Positions 39,137 to 48,182 of a DNA stretch of 64,000 nucleotides are shown piece after piece (the stretch's first letter is position 1; each line of letters begins with the position of its first letter). Below the pieces are notes generated by a model, which was given only the letters and a program-made list of their open reading frames with translations, was not told the DNA's origin and did not search any database. This stretch comes from Leclercia sp. AS011. Lineage in GTDB: Bacteria; Pseudomonadota; Gammaproteobacteria; Enterobacterales; Enterobacteriaceae. A program made the translations under genes and the position numbers. Location: positions 186,001-250,000 of the forward strand of contig NZ_JBBCMA010000002.1 in assembly GCF_037152535.1 (NCBI RefSeq), read 5' to 3'.

Positions 39137-40369
39137 ATGTCGTCATTTGACTATATCAAGACCGCTATCCGCCAGAAGGGCTGCACTCTGCAGCAGGTGG
39201 CGGAAGCCAGCGGTATGACCAAGGGCTATTTAAGTCAGCTGCTGAATGCCAAAATCAAAAGCCCCAGCGCGCAAAAGCTGGAAGCGCTGCATCGCTTTCT
39301 GGGGCTCGAATTTCCGCGGATGCAGAAGAACATCGGTGTGGTGTTCGGCAAGTTTTATCCGCTGCACACCGGCCATGTCTACCTGATCCAGCGCGCCTGT
39401 AGCCAGGTGGACGAACTGCATATCATCATGGGCTACGATGACACGCGCGACCGCGAGCTGTTCGAAGCCAGCGCCATGTCCCAGCAGCCGACCGTTTCCG
39501 ATCGCCTGCGCTGGCTGCTGCAGACCTTTAAGTATCAGAAAAATATCCGTATCCATGCCTTCAACGAAGAGGGCATGGAGCCTTATCCCCACGGCTGGGA
39601 CGTGTGGAGCAACGGCATAAAAGCCTTTATGGAAGAGAAGGGCATCCAGCCTAACTTTATCTACACCTCTGAAGAGTCCGATGCCTCGCAGTATCCCCAG
39701 CATCTGGGCACCGAAACGGTGCTGATCGATCCTAAACGCACCTTTATGAACATCAGCGGGGCGCAGATCCGTGAAAACCCATTCCGCTACTGGGAGTACA
39801 TTCCGACGGAAGTGAAGCCGTTCTTTGTGCGCACCGTGGCGATCCTCGGCGGGGAGTCCAGCGGCAAATCCACGCTGGTGAACAAGCTGGCGAACATCTT
39901 CAACACCACCAGCGCCTGGGAGTATGGCCGGGACTATGTCTTCTCGCACCTCGGCGGGGATGAGATGGCGCTCCAGTATTCCGACTACGACAAAATTGCG
40001 CTCGGGCATGCCCAGTACATTGATTTTGCCGTGAAATATGCCAACAAAGTGGCCTTTGTCGATACCGATTTCGTTACCACTCAGGCGTTCTGTAAAAAGT
40101 ACGAAGGGCGCGAGCATCCGTTTGTGCAGGCGCTGATCGACGAATACCGCTTTGACCTGGTGATCCTGCTGGAGAACAACACCCCGTGGGTGGCCGATGG
40201 GATGCGCAGCCTGGGCAGCTCGGTGGACCGTAAAGAGTTCCAGACCATGCTGGTAGAGATGCTTCAGGCGAACAATATCGATTTTGTGCATGTGGAAGAG
40301 GCGGATTATGATGCCCGATTCCTGCGCTGCGTGGAGCTGGTGAAAGAGATGATGGGGGAGAAGGGATAG
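39137..40369 (+). CDS. nadR: Trifunctional NAD regulator NadR
   Basis: Represses NAD synthesis genes, adenylates NMN and phosphorylates nicotinamide riboside. In 410 residues, the order is an N-terminal helix-turn-helix (about 5-60, TLQQVAEASGMTKGYLSQLL), NMN adenylyltransferase domain (VVFGKFYPLHTGHVYLIQRA with HxGH) and a C-terminal kinase with Walker A GGESSGKST. All three parts are present, as in E. coli. Ends at the bidirectional terminator shared with ettA. Confidence 0.96.
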   Translation: MSSFDYIKTAIRQKGCTLQQVAEASGMTKGYLSQLLNAKIKSPSAQKLEALHRFLGLEFPRMQKNIGVVFGKFYPLHTGHVYLIQRACSQVDELHIIMGYDDTRDRELFEASAMSQQPTVSDRLRWLLQTFKYQKNIRIHAFNEEGMEPYPHGWDVWSNGIKAFMEEKGIQPNFIYTSEESDASQYPQHLGTETVLIDPKRTFMNISGAQIRENPFRYWEYIPTEVKPFFVRTVAILGGESSGKSTLVNKLANIFNTTSAWEYGRDYVFSHLGGDEMALQYSDYDKIALGHAQYIDFAVKYANKVAFVDTDFVTTQAFCKKYEGREHPFVQALIDEYRFDLVILLENNTPWVADGMRSLGSSVDRKEFQTMLVEMLQANNIDFVHVEEADYDARFLRCVELVKEMMGEKG

Positions 40370-40412
40370 GTCCCCTCACCCTGGCCCTCAGCCCACGGGG
40401 AGAGGGTACAAA
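40370..40412. repeat. Dispersed repeat copy with GGGCCAGGGTGAGGG core
   Basis: The minus strand reads GAGGGCCAGGGTGAGGGG after a CCCTCTCCCCGTGGGC segment. A closely similar GAGGGCCAGGGTGAGGGC follows the PTS terminator at about 18689-18706. Both copies lie just downstream of the same 12-bp terminator stem, in the same orientation. Confidence 0.55.
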
Positions 40413-40418
40413 TATAAA

Positions 40419-40446
40419 AAAACGGCAACCTGTTGGTTGCCGTTTT
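40419..40446. terminator. Bidirectional terminator between nadR and ettA
   Basis: AAAACGGCAACC (40419-40430) / GGTTGCCGTTTT (40435-40446) with loop TGTT; a long T tract follows on the minus strand, so it serves ettA best, and T4 serves nadR. The stem equals that at 18652-18678. Confidence 0.9.
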
Positions 40447-40451
40447 GCGTT

Positions 40452-42119
40452 TTATTTCGAGATACGCTTGTACTTGATACGCTTCGGCTCCAGCGCGTCG
40501 GCGCCCAGGGTGCGTTTCTTGTACTCTTCGTATTCGGTGAAGTTACCTTCGAAGAACTCCACTTTCCCTTCATCCTGATAATCCAGAATGTGGGTCGCGA
40601 TACGGTCGAGGAACCAACGGTCGTGCGAGATAACCATCGCGCAGCCCGGGAACTCCAGCATGGCGTTTTCCAGCGCACGCAGGGTTTCGATGTCGAGGTC
40701 GTTGGTGGGTTCATCGAGCAGCAGAACGTTACCGCCAACCTGCAGCAGTTTCGCCAGGTGCAGACGACCACGCTCACCGCCGGACAGCTCGCCCACGCGT
40801 TTACCCTGATCAACACCTTTGAAGTTGAAGCGGCCCACGTAGGCACGGCTTGGCATCTCGGTGTTGCCGATACGCATGATATCCTGCCCGCCGGAGACTT
40901 CTTCCCACACGGTTTTGCTGTCATCCATCGCGTCACGGAACTGGTCAACGGAGGCCAGCTTCACGGTATCACCCAGGGTGATGGTGCCGCTGTCAGGGGA
41001 TTCCTGACCGGACATCATGCGGAACAGGGTCGATTTACCCGCACCGTTCGGACCGATGATGCCCACGATCGCGCCTTTCGGTACTGAGAAGCTCAGATCG
41101 TCGATCAGCACGCGGTCGCCGTAGGATTTACGCAGGTTGCTCACTTCAACCACTTTGTCACCCAGACGGGCTCCAGGTGGAATGAACAGTTCGTTGGTTT
41201 CGTTACGTTTCTGGTATTCGGTGTTGTTCAGCTCTTCAAAGCGTGCCAGACGGGCCTTGCCCTTAGACTGACGGCCTTTCGCGCCCTGACGAACCCACTC
41301 CAGCTCTTTCTCAATCGACTTGCGACGAGCGGCTTCCTGAGAAGCTTCCTGCGCCAGACGCTGATCTTTCTGCTCCAGCCAGGAGGAGTAGTTACCTTCC
41401 CACGGAATGCCTTCACCGCGGTCCAGCTCGAGGATCCAGCCCGCAACGTTATCGAGGAAGTAACGGTCGTGGGTGATCGCCACCACGGTGCCTTCGAAGT
41501 CGTGCAGGAAGCGTTCCAGCCAGGCGACGGATTCCGCATCCAGGTGGTTAGTCGGTTCGTCGAGCAGCAGCATGTCTGGTTTTTCCAGCAGCAGACGGCA
41601 CAGCGCGACGCGGCGGCGTTCACCACCGGACAGTTTTTCAATTTTGGCATCCCAGTCTGGCAGACGCAGGGCATCGGCCGCGCGCTCCAGCTGTACGTTC
41701 AGGTTGTGACCGTCATGTGCCTGGATGATCTCTTCAAACTTGCCCTGCTGAGCCGCGAGCTTATCGAAGTCCGCATCCGGCTCGGCGTACTTCGCGTACA
41801 CCTCATCCAGACCTTTCAGCGCGTTAACCACTTCGGCCACGGCTTCTTCGACGGATTCACGCACGGTGTGCTCCGGGTTCAGCTTCGGTTCCTGCGGCAG
41901 GTAACCGATTTTGAGGCCAGGCTGTGGACGGGCTTCACCTTCGATGTCTGTATCGATGCCCGCCATGATGCGCAGCAAGGTGGACTTACCGGCACCGTTG
42001 AGACCCAGAACACCGATTTTTGCGCCCGGGAAGAAGCTCAGCGAGATATTTTTGAGAATATGACGTTTCGGCGGAACCACTTTGCCGACACGATGCATGG
42101 TATAAACGAATTGAGCCAC
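40452..42119 (-). CDS. ettA: Energy-dependent translational throttle protein EttA (ABC-F)
   Basis: Ribosome-bound ABC-F ATPase that regulates entry into elongation according to ADP/ATP ratio. The 555 residues have two ABC domains: Walker A GLNGAGKST and GPNGAGKST, signatures LSGGERRRVAL and LSGGERGRLHL, Walker B LLLDEPTNHLD and LLLDEPTNDLD, and the linker between them carries the family-specific coiled hairpin. The start is a GTG at 42119 (VAQFVYTMHRVGKV), giving E. coli length. A longer reading to 42275 has an unconserved N-terminus and is not used. Divergent from slt. Confidence 0.95.
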   Translation of the reverse strand: MAQFVYTMHRVGKVVPPKRHILKNISLSFFPGAKIGVLGLNGAGKSTLLRIMAGIDTDIEGEARPQPGLKIGYLPQEPKLNPEHTVRESVEEAVAEVVNALKGLDEVYAKYAEPDADFDKLAAQQGKFEEIIQAHDGHNLNVQLERAADALRLPDWDAKIEKLSGGERRRVALCRLLLEKPDMLLLDEPTNHLDAESVAWLERFLHDFEGTVVAITHDRYFLDNVAGWILELDRGEGIPWEGNYSSWLEQKDQRLAQEASQEAARRKSIEKELEWVRQGAKGRQSKGKARLARFEELNNTEYQKRNETNELFIPPGARLGDKVVEVSNLRKSYGDRVLIDDLSFSVPKGAIVGIIGPNGAGKSTLFRMMSGQESPDSGTITLGDTVKLASVDQFRDAMDDSKTVWEEVSGGQDIMRIGNTEMPSRAYVGRFNFKGVDQGKRVGELSGGERGRLHLAKLLQVGGNVLLLDEPTNDLDIETLRALENAMLEFPGCAMVISHDRWFLDRIATHILDYQDEGKVEFFEGNFTEYEEYKKRTLGADALEPKRIKYKRISK

Positions 42120-42339
42120 GTTGGACTTCGCCTCTTTTATCGTAATGAGAATAGTGGCGAAGTGTAGCCTTTTTCCCTCTCTAATCCCAGCTATCGACTG
42201 CGGGAGTGTTAAAGCGCGCAAGAAAGGTAAAAATGTGTCCGTAACGTGGCGCGTTAAGGGATGCCTGGTTAGCATAAGTTAATTACGCTTTTGCGCGGCA
42301 CGATGCTGCATTTAATGACGATTAACAGAGGACGAGCGT

Positions 42340-44277
42340 GTGGTAAAAGCCAAACAGGTGGCCTGGCGAATGCTTGCTGCCAGCGTATGCGTGCTGACCA
42401 TCAGCAGCGTGGCGCGAGCCGATTCACTGGATGAACAACGTAACCGCTATGCCCAGATCAAGCAGGCGTGGGATCAGCGACAGATGGAGACGGTGCAGGC
42501 CCTGATGCCGACGTTGAAAGCGTATCCGCTGTACCCCTATCTGGAATACCGGCAGCTGACCGACGATCTGATGAACCAGCCGACGATCACCGTCAAAAAC
42601 TTTATTCAGGCCAACCCGACGCTGCCGCCCGCGCGCACGTTGCAGTCGCGCTTTGTGAACGAGCTGGCGCGTCGTGAAGACTGGCGCGGCCTGCTGGCCT
42701 TCAGCCCCGAGAAGCCGGGCACTACCGAAGCGCAGTGTAACTACTACTATGCGAAGTGGGCGACGGGTCAGCAGGAAGAGGCCTGGAATGGCGCTAAAGA
42801 GCTGTGGCTCACCGGTAAAAGCCAGCCGAACGCCTGCGACTCGCTGTTCGGCGCCTGGCGCGCTTCCGGCAAGCAGGATCCGCTGGCTTACCTCGAACGG
42901 ATCCGTCTGGCGATGAAAGCGGGCAACACCCGTCTGGTGACCACCCTCGCCGGCCAGATGCCGCCGGAGTACCAGACCATCTCCAGCGCCCTGATCCAGC
43001 TGGCAAACGATCCGAAGACGGTAATGGACTTTGCCCGTAACACCGGCTCCACCGATTTTACCCGTCAGATGGCGGCGGTGGCCTTTACCAGCGTGGCGCG
43101 GGACGACGTGGAAAACGCCCGGCTGATGATCCCCACCCTGGCCCAGGCGCAGCAGCTGAATGAGGATCAGATCCAGGAGCTACGCGATATCGTGGCGTGG
43201 CGGCTGATGGGCAACGACCTCACCGATGAACAGGCGCGCTGGCGCGATGATGCGATTATGCGCTCCCAGTCCACCTCGCTGGTGGAGCGACGCGTGCGGA
43301 TGGCGCTGGGTAACGGCGATCGCCGTGGCCTGAACACCTGGCTGGCGCGGCTGCCGATGGAGGCCAAAGAGAAAGACGAGTGGCGCTACTGGCAGGCCGA
43401 TCTCCTGCTGGAGCGGGGGCGCGACGACGAGGCGAAATCGATCCTGCGTGCCCTGATGCAGCAGCGTGGTTTCTATCCGATGGCGGCGGCCCAGCGGCTC
43501 GGCGAAGAGTACAGCTTCAGGATCGATAAAGCGCCGTCCGGCGTTAATGCGGCGCTGGTGAATGGACCGGAGATGGCGCGGGTGCGCGAGCTGATGTACT
43601 GGAATATGGATAACACCGCCCGCAGCGAATGGGCGAATCTGGTCACCAGCCGCACCGTCGACGAGAAAGCCCAGCTGGCGCGCTATGCCTTCGATAACCG
43701 CTGGTGGGATCTGAGCGTGCAGGCGACGATCGCCGGCAAGCTGTGGGATCATCTCGAAGAGCGTTTCCCGCTGGCCTATAACGATCTCTTCGAACGTTAT
43801 ACCAGCGGGAAAGACATTCCTCAGAGCTATGCAATGGCGATTGCCCGTCAGGAGAGCGCCTGGAACCCGAAAGTGCGCTCGCCGGTGGGGGCCAGCGGGC
43901 TGATGCAGGTGATGCCTGCGACCGCCGCCCATACGGTGAAGAAGTTTAATCTCCCGGGCTACAGCAGTCCGTCGCAGCTGCTGGATCCGGAGACCAACAT
44001 CAACATCGGCACCACCTATCTGCAGAGCGTTTACGATCAGTTCGGCGATAACCGCATCTTCGCCTCGGCGGCCTATAACGCCGGTCCGGGACGGGTACGC
44101 ACCTGGCTTGGCAACAGCGCCGGACGCATCGACGCGGTGGCCTTTGTCGAGAGCATTCCGTTCTCGGAAACCCGCGGCTATGTGAAGAACGTGCTGGCAT
44201 ATGATGCTTACTATCGCTACTTCATGGGACAGAAAGATGCCCTGATGAGCGACAGTGAGTGGCAGCGACGTTACTGA
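42340..44277 (+). CDS. slt: Soluble lytic murein transglycosylase Slt70
   Basis: Periplasmic exo-acting transglycosylase that cleaves murein glycan to 1,6-anhydro-muropeptides. The 645 residues carry a signal peptide (cleavage ARA|DSL after residue 27), a long alpha-superhelical doughnut (about 28-470) and a lysozyme-like catalytic domain with the catalytic Glu in ARQESAWNPKVRSPVGASGL, then MQVMP and AYNAGPGRVRTW. The start is GTG at 42340, reproducing E. coli length. The 220 bp before it are shared with ettA. Confidence 0.94.
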   Translation: MVKAKQVAWRMLAASVCVLTISSVARADSLDEQRNRYAQIKQAWDQRQMETVQALMPTLKAYPLYPYLEYRQLTDDLMNQPTITVKNFIQANPTLPPARTLQSRFVNELARREDWRGLLAFSPEKPGTTEAQCNYYYAKWATGQQEEAWNGAKELWLTGKSQPNACDSLFGAWRASGKQDPLAYLERIRLAMKAGNTRLVTTLAGQMPPEYQTISSALIQLANDPKTVMDFARNTGSTDFTRQMAAVAFTSVARDDVENARLMIPTLAQAQQLNEDQIQELRDIVAWRLMGNDLTDEQARWRDDAIMRSQSTSLVERRVRMALGNGDRRGLNTWLARLPMEAKEKDEWRYWQADLLLERGRDDEAKSILRALMQQRGFYPMAAAQRLGEEYSFRIDKAPSGVNAALVNGPEMARVRELMYWNMDNTARSEWANLVTSRTVDEKAQLARYAFDNRWWDLSVQATIAGKLWDHLEERFPLAYNDLFERYTSGKDIPQSYAMAIARQESAWNPKVRSPVGASGLMQVMPATAAHTVKKFNLPGYSSPSQLLDPETNINIGTTYLQSVYDQFGDNRIFASAAYNAGPGRVRTWLGNSAGRIDAVAFVESIPFSETRGYVKNVLAYDAYYRYFMGQKDALMSDSEWQRRY

Positions 44278-44298
44278 TCGGTGTGGGTTATGTTATGC

Positions 44299-44320
44299 TT
44301 GTACTCGTTTAAGAGTACAA
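44299..44320. promoter_or_regulatory. Trp repressor operator before trpR
   Basis: TTGTACTC (44299-44306), six bases, then GAGTACAA (44313-44320): a perfect 8-bp inverted repeat with the TrpR half-site core GTAC, 13 bp before the trpR ATG. Autoregulation of trpR is established in E. coli. Confidence 0.88.
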
Positions 44321-44333
44321 CAGGCGGCATAAC

Positions 44334-44660
44334 ATGACCCAGCATTCCCCTTATTCATCGGCTATGGCCGAACAACGTCACCAGGAGTGGCTTCGTTTTG
44401 TGGAGCTGCTTCGCCAGTCTTATGAACAGGATCTGCATCTGCCGCTGCTGCAGCTGATGCTTACCCCCGACGAGCGCGAGGCGCTGGGTACGCGGGTGCG
44501 GATCATTGAGGAGTTGCTGCGCGGCGAGATGAGCCAGCGCGAGCTGAAAAGCGAGCTGGGGGCGGGGATCGCCACCATCACCCGCGGATCGAACAGCCTG
44601 AAATCGGCGCCGGTTGAGCTGCGCCACTGGCTGGAGCAGGTGCTACTGAACAATGCCTGA
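44334..44660 (+). CDS. trpR: Trp operon repressor TrpR
   Basis: Tryptophan-dependent homodimeric repressor of trp, aroH, mtr and itself. The 108 residues include the dimer core ([19 protein letters not shown]), the tryptophan-binding region [24 protein letters not shown] and the helix-turn-helix [20 protein letters not shown]. It has its own operator at 44299. A REP-like unit follows and lies between it and convergent yjjX. Confidence 0.96.
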   Translation: MTQHSPYSSAMAEQRHQEWLRFVELLRQSYEQDLHLPLLQLMLTPDEREALGTRVRIIEELLRGEMSQRELKSELGAGIATITRGSNSLKSAPVELRHWLEQVLLNNA

Positions 44661-44675
44661 TCGGATTTACCCTGG

Positions 44676-44703
44676 GCCGGATAAGGCGAAGCCGCCATCC
44701 GGC
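44676..44703. repeat. REP-like palindromic unit after trpR
   Basis: GCCGGATAAGGCGAAGCCGCCATCCGGC-type inverted repeat of the classical enterobacterial REP form, between convergent trpR and yjjX. It differs slightly from the GCCGGGT-type units elsewhere in the window. Confidence 0.85.
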
Positions 44704-44716
44704 AATGCTCCGGCAA

Positions 44717-45232
44717 TTAACGGTAAATCGCGTTATGGAACGGGCTTAACGCCAGAATCACCGCCTGATGATAAACGCTTGAGCGCGTCAGCGCTCCGGC
44801 GGTAAAGACCCCAATCGCCCCCTCTTTACGCCCAATCTCATCGATACCCGTGTACTGCGACATCACCGGGCCGAGCGCTTCACCGTCACGTACTTTGTTC
44901 AGAATGACCTCCGGTAACGGCAGGGTGGCTGAGCGTGCTTCGCCACGCTGTTCCCGGCTTTCGATAACCACCCAGCTAAAGGTGGCCCCTTCGTCGATGC
45001 CTGCTTCGATCGCCACCCAAAAGTCCGCATCAGGACAGGCGACTCTGGCGTTAGCCACGCGGTTTCGTGCGCCAGCGCGGGTTTCCTCGCTGCCGAATGG
45101 CTGTTCCGGTACGCCGCTCTCGACGCTGACGGGCGTAATGTGGCAGGATCCTTCGCCGAAGATCTCGTCGAATGCTCTTAGAATTGCCTGAATTTTGGCA
45201 GGATTAGTGGTAGCAGAGACAACCTGGTGCAT
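44717..45232 (-). CDS. yjjX: Inosine/xanthosine triphosphatase YjjX
   Basis: House-cleaning phosphatase of non-canonical purine NTPs (ITP, XTP), in the Maf/Ham1-like fold. The 171 residues begin [20 protein letters not shown], and the conserved core is [21 protein letters not shown] and [13 protein letters not shown], then [21 protein letters not shown]. The ATG at 45232 gives the E. coli length; a longer in-frame start at 45283 would overlap gpmB's ribosome site and adds unconserved residues. Divergent from gpmB with only 49 bp between. Confidence 0.92.
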   Translation of the reverse strand: MHQVVSATTNPAKIQAILRAFDEIFGEGSCHITPVSVESGVPEQPFGSEETRAGARNRVANARVACPDADFWVAIEAGIDEGATFSWVVIESREQRGEARSATLPLPEVILNKVRDGEALGPVMSQYTGIDEIGRKEGAIGVFTAGALTRSSVYHQAVILALSPFHNAIYR

Positions 45233-45281
45233 AATTAAGCCTAACTCTAAAAATATCATCGCAGTATAACGGAAAAAAAGC

Positions 45282-45929
45282 ATGTTACAGGTATACCTTG
45301 TTCGCCACGGTGAAACGCAGTGGAACGCCGAGCGACGTATTCAAGGCCAGTCAGACAGTCCACTTACTGCCAAGGGCGAAGAACAGGCCCGTCAGGTAGG
45401 CGAACGCGCCAGAACGCTGGGCATTACCCACATCATCGCCAGCGATTTAGGTCGCACGCGACGCACAGCAGAGATTATCGCGCAGGCCTGCGGCTGCGAT
45501 GTCACTGTCGATGCCCGTCTGCGCGAGCTTGATATGGGGGTGCTGGAAAAGCGTCTTATCGATAGCCTCACCGAAGAGGAAGAGGCATGGCGCCGCACGC
45601 TGGTTAACGGCTCTGAAGATGGCCGTATACCTCAGGGCGAATCAATGCAGGAGATGAGCGAGCGTATGCACGCGGCGCTGGCGGCCTGTCTGGATCTGCC
45701 CGAGGGCAGTCGACCGCTGCTGGTGAGTCACGGCATGGCGCTGGGCTGCCTGGTCAGTACGATTCTGGGGCTGCCGGCCTGGGCCGAGCGTCGTCTGCGT
45801 CTGCGTAACTGCTCGCTTTCCCGCATCGACTATCAGCAGAGTCCGTGGCTGGCATCAGGCTGGATTGTGGAGATGGCAGGGGATATCTCGCATCTCGATG
45901 CCCCTGCGTTAGATGAGCTACAGCGTTAA
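45282..45929 (+). CDS. gpmB: Phosphoglycerate mutase-like phosphatase GpmB (YtjC)
   Basis: Histidine phosphatase superfamily protein of 215 residues, annotated as cofactor-dependent phosphoglycerate mutase, though whether it works as a mutase or a phosphatase is not clear. It has the RHGETQWN motif (nucleophilic His in residues 7-14), TARDxGR-type [11 protein letters not shown] and the second His in [13 protein letters not shown]. Its final four bases overlap the 3' end of convergent rob. Confidence 0.9.
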   Translation: MLQVYLVRHGETQWNAERRIQGQSDSPLTAKGEEQARQVGERARTLGITHIIASDLGRTRRTAEIIAQACGCDVTVDARLRELDMGVLEKRLIDSLTEEEEAWRRTLVNGSEDGRIPQGESMQEMSERMHAALAACLDLPEGSRPLLVSHGMALGCLVSTILGLPAWAERRLRLRNCSLSRIDYQQSPWLASGWIVEMAGDISHLDAPALDELQR

Positions 45930-46795
45930 CGGCGAACCGGAATCAGGTATTCGCAGCGCAAATCGATTGGGCGTTCGTCCGGCTTCACATCCGTTGACGG
46001 ATAGTAACGCTCAATATCCTGACCCTTTCTGCGATTGAGGTTCAGCATCGGCATGCAGGTCCCGTAGACCGTCATGATAAAGTCCTGCACGCCGGTACCC
46101 AGCCCTTCATAGGTGAACATCACGTATTCACCGCCTTCCACCACCACCGGTTTCGAGCCCTGGATATAGCCGTTGGCCATCTCAGGCGTTAACGCCGTGG
46201 TGTAGAAGACCTCCTGTTCGTCATCTTTTTCCAGACTCGGCCGGGTCTCGTTCAGACCATACAGCAATGGCGGAATGGCCGGTGCGTGGCTGAGGAAATC
46301 CCGCCAGAACTGGACGCGCATCTGGTGACGGACCTCGGAGATCTGCTCCAGCGAGCAGGAGTAGCTTTGGGTGGTCCCAATCAAATGGGTATCCGGCAGA
46401 GTGACCATCTCGTGCTTCGGCAGCTCGAATTCGCCCAGACGCAGCGGCGGACGCATCCCGAAGGAGCTCCAGTCCGGCGAGCGGCGATAGAGTGCAGGGG
46501 TCAGGGAGAACTGTTTTTTGAACGCACGGGTAAAGGTCTGCTGCGAATCAAAACGATACTGTAAGGCGATGTCCAGAATAGGACGCGCAGTCAGGCGCAG
46601 CGCCACGGCGGATTTGGACAGTCGACGCGCGCGGATATAAGCGCCGATGGCGTGACCGGTGACATCCTTGAACATCCGTTGTAAGTGCCACTTAGAATAT
46701 CCCGCTTTTGCCGCCACATTATCGAGTGACAAAGGCTGGTCCAGATGGCCTTCCAGCCAGGTAAGAAGATCGCGAATAATTCCAGCCTGATCCAT
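45926..46795 (-). CDS. rob: AraC-family regulator Rob
   Basis: Right-origin-binding protein; activates the mar/sox/rob regulon (acrAB, micF and others). The 289 residues have two helix-turn-helix motifs near the N-terminus (LDNVAAKAGYSKWHLQRMFK; and ILDIALQYRFDSQQTFTRAF) and a C-terminal GyrI-like domain (about 120-289) that binds inducers such as bile salts or dipyridyl in E. coli. Same length as E. coli. Convergent with gpmB; divergent from creA across 212 bp. Confidence 0.96.
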   Translation of the reverse strand: MDQAGIIRDLLTWLEGHLDQPLSLDNVAAKAGYSKWHLQRMFKDVTGHAIGAYIRARRLSKSAVALRLTARPILDIALQYRFDSQQTFTRAFKKQFSLTPALYRRSPDWSSFGMRPPLRLGEFELPKHEMVTLPDTHLIGTTQSYSCSLEQISEVRHQMRVQFWRDFLSHAPAIPPLLYGLNETRPSLEKDDEQEVFYTTALTPEMANGYIQGSKPVVVEGGEYVMFTYEGLGTGVQDFIMTVYGTCMPMLNLNRRKGQDIERYYPSTDVKPDERPIDLRCEYLIPVRR

Positions 46796-47007
46796 ATACT
46801 ATCCTCATCCTTAATACAGCAGACACCCTGCTAACAGGTTAGCGGATAATAGCATTTTTTGATGTTTTAGCATTCAGTGTTTTTTTTGCGCTTAAATGCG
46901 CTTTACCCCCTGTTCTGGGGGAATATATTCTAATCCTGTGATCTTGCTACTTTTTTCTCGCGATTGTTGAATAATGACGCAATGTAATTTTCAAATATGG
47001 TAACAAT

Positions 47008-47478
47008 ATGAAATACAAGACATTGATCCTCACCACGCTGCTGTTATTAACCGGTCATGCCGCACAGGCAGAAGAAATTGGTTCCGTTGATACCGTATTT
47101 AAGGTTTTCGGGCCCGACCATAAAATTGTCGTTGAAGCCTTTGACGATCCCGATGTGAAAAATGTGACCTGTTATATCAGTCGCGCCAAAACAGGCGGGA
47201 TTAAAGGCGGGCTGGGGCTGGCGGAAGACACCTCCGACGCGGCGATCTCCTGTCAGCAGGTTGGGCCGGTTGAGCTGAGCGATAAGATCAAAAACGGCAA
47301 GTCGCAGGGCGAAGTGGTGTTCCAGAAACGCACCTCGCTGGTGTTCAAAAAACTGCAGGTCGTGCGTTTCTATGATGCGAAGCGTAACGCCCTGGCCTAT
47401 CTGGCCTACTCGGATAAGGTCGTGGAAGGGTCACCGAAAAACGCCCTTAGCGCAGTGCCGATTATGCCGTGGCATTAA
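47008..47478 (+). CDS. creA: CreA family periplasmic protein
   Basis: Protein of unknown function in the creABCD cluster. The 156 residues start with a signal peptide (cleavage about AQA|EE after residue 21) and two cysteines (NVTCYIS, ISCQQV) that may form a disulfide. The CreA domain is otherwise conserved ([40 protein letters not shown]). creB follows after 14 bp, so creABC form one transcription unit. Confidence 0.93.
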   Translation: MKYKTLILTTLLLLTGHAAQAEEIGSVDTVFKVFGPDHKIVVEAFDDPDVKNVTCYISRAKTGGIKGGLGLAEDTSDAAISCQQVGPVELSDKIKNGKSQGEVVFQKRTSLVFKKLQVVRFYDAKRNALAYLAYSDKVVEGSPKNALSAVPIMPWH

Positions 47479-47492
47479 TTCAGGGATAGCCC

Positions 47493-48182
47493 ATGCAACA
47501 ACCTGTGGTCTGGCTGGTTGAAGACGAAATCAGTATCGCCGAGACGCTGATCTACATGCTTCAGCAGGAGGGATTTGCGGTAAAGGCCTTCGAACGCGGC
47601 CTGCCCGTGCTGGAGGAGGTACGCCGGCAGATCCCGGCGCTCGCTATTCTGGATGTCGGCCTGCCGGATATCAGCGGCTTTGAGCTGTGCCGCCAGCTGC
47701 TGGCGCAGCATCCCGCGCTGCCGGTGCTGTTCCTGACCGCCCGCAGCGATGAGGTGGATAAGCTGCTTGGGCTGGAGATCGGGGCGGATGATTACGTCGC
47801 CAAACCCTTCTCGCCCCGGGAAGTGTGCGCCCGGGTGCGCACCATCTTACGGCGGCTGCAAAAATCTACCGCGCCGTCTGAGGTCGTCCGTATCGGCCAG
47901 TTTGAACTGAACGAACCCGCCGCCCGCATCAGCTGGTGCGGAGAGCCGTTGCCGCTGACGCGCTACGAGTTTCTGCTGCTCAAAACGCTGCTGCAGTCGC
48001 CGGGCCGGGTCTATTCTCGTCAGCAGCTGATGGATAAAGTCTGGGGAGAGGAGGGCGACAGCTTCGATCGCACCGTGGATACCCATATCAAGACCCTGCG
48101 TGCCAAGCTGCGGGCGGTAAATGATCAGCTTTCCCCTATCAGCACCCACCGGGGTATGGGCTACAGTCTGGGATTGTATTAA
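47493..48182 (+). CDS. creB: Response regulator CreB
   Basis: OmpR/PhoB-type response regulator of 229 residues of the carbon-source-responsive CreBC system. The receiver domain has acidic residues D11/E12, the phosphorylation site D54 (ILDVGLPDISG) and the Lys in VAKPFSPRE. The C-terminal winged helix includes YEFLLLKTLLQSPGRVYSRQ. CreB binds TTCACnnnnnnTTCAC direct repeats; a perfect copy lies before creD. The stop overlaps the creC start by one base (TAATG). Confidence 0.95.
   Translation: MQQPVVWLVEDEISIAETLIYMLQQEGFAVKAFERGLPVLEEVRRQIPALAILDVGLPDISGFELCRQLLAQHPALPVLFLTARSDEVDKLLGLEIGADDYVAKPFSPREVCARVRTILRRLQKSTAPSEVVRIGQFELNEPAARISWCGEPLPLTRYEFLLLKTLLQSPGRVYSRQQLMDKVWGEEGDSFDRTVDTHIKTLRAKLRAVNDQLSPISTHRGMGYSLGLY

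Noticed and set aside
42120..42275. N-terminal extension of ettA to an upstream ATG
   Set aside because: The extra 52 residues include the untranslated leader and are unlike the conserved EttA N-terminus, which begins at the GTG at 42119.
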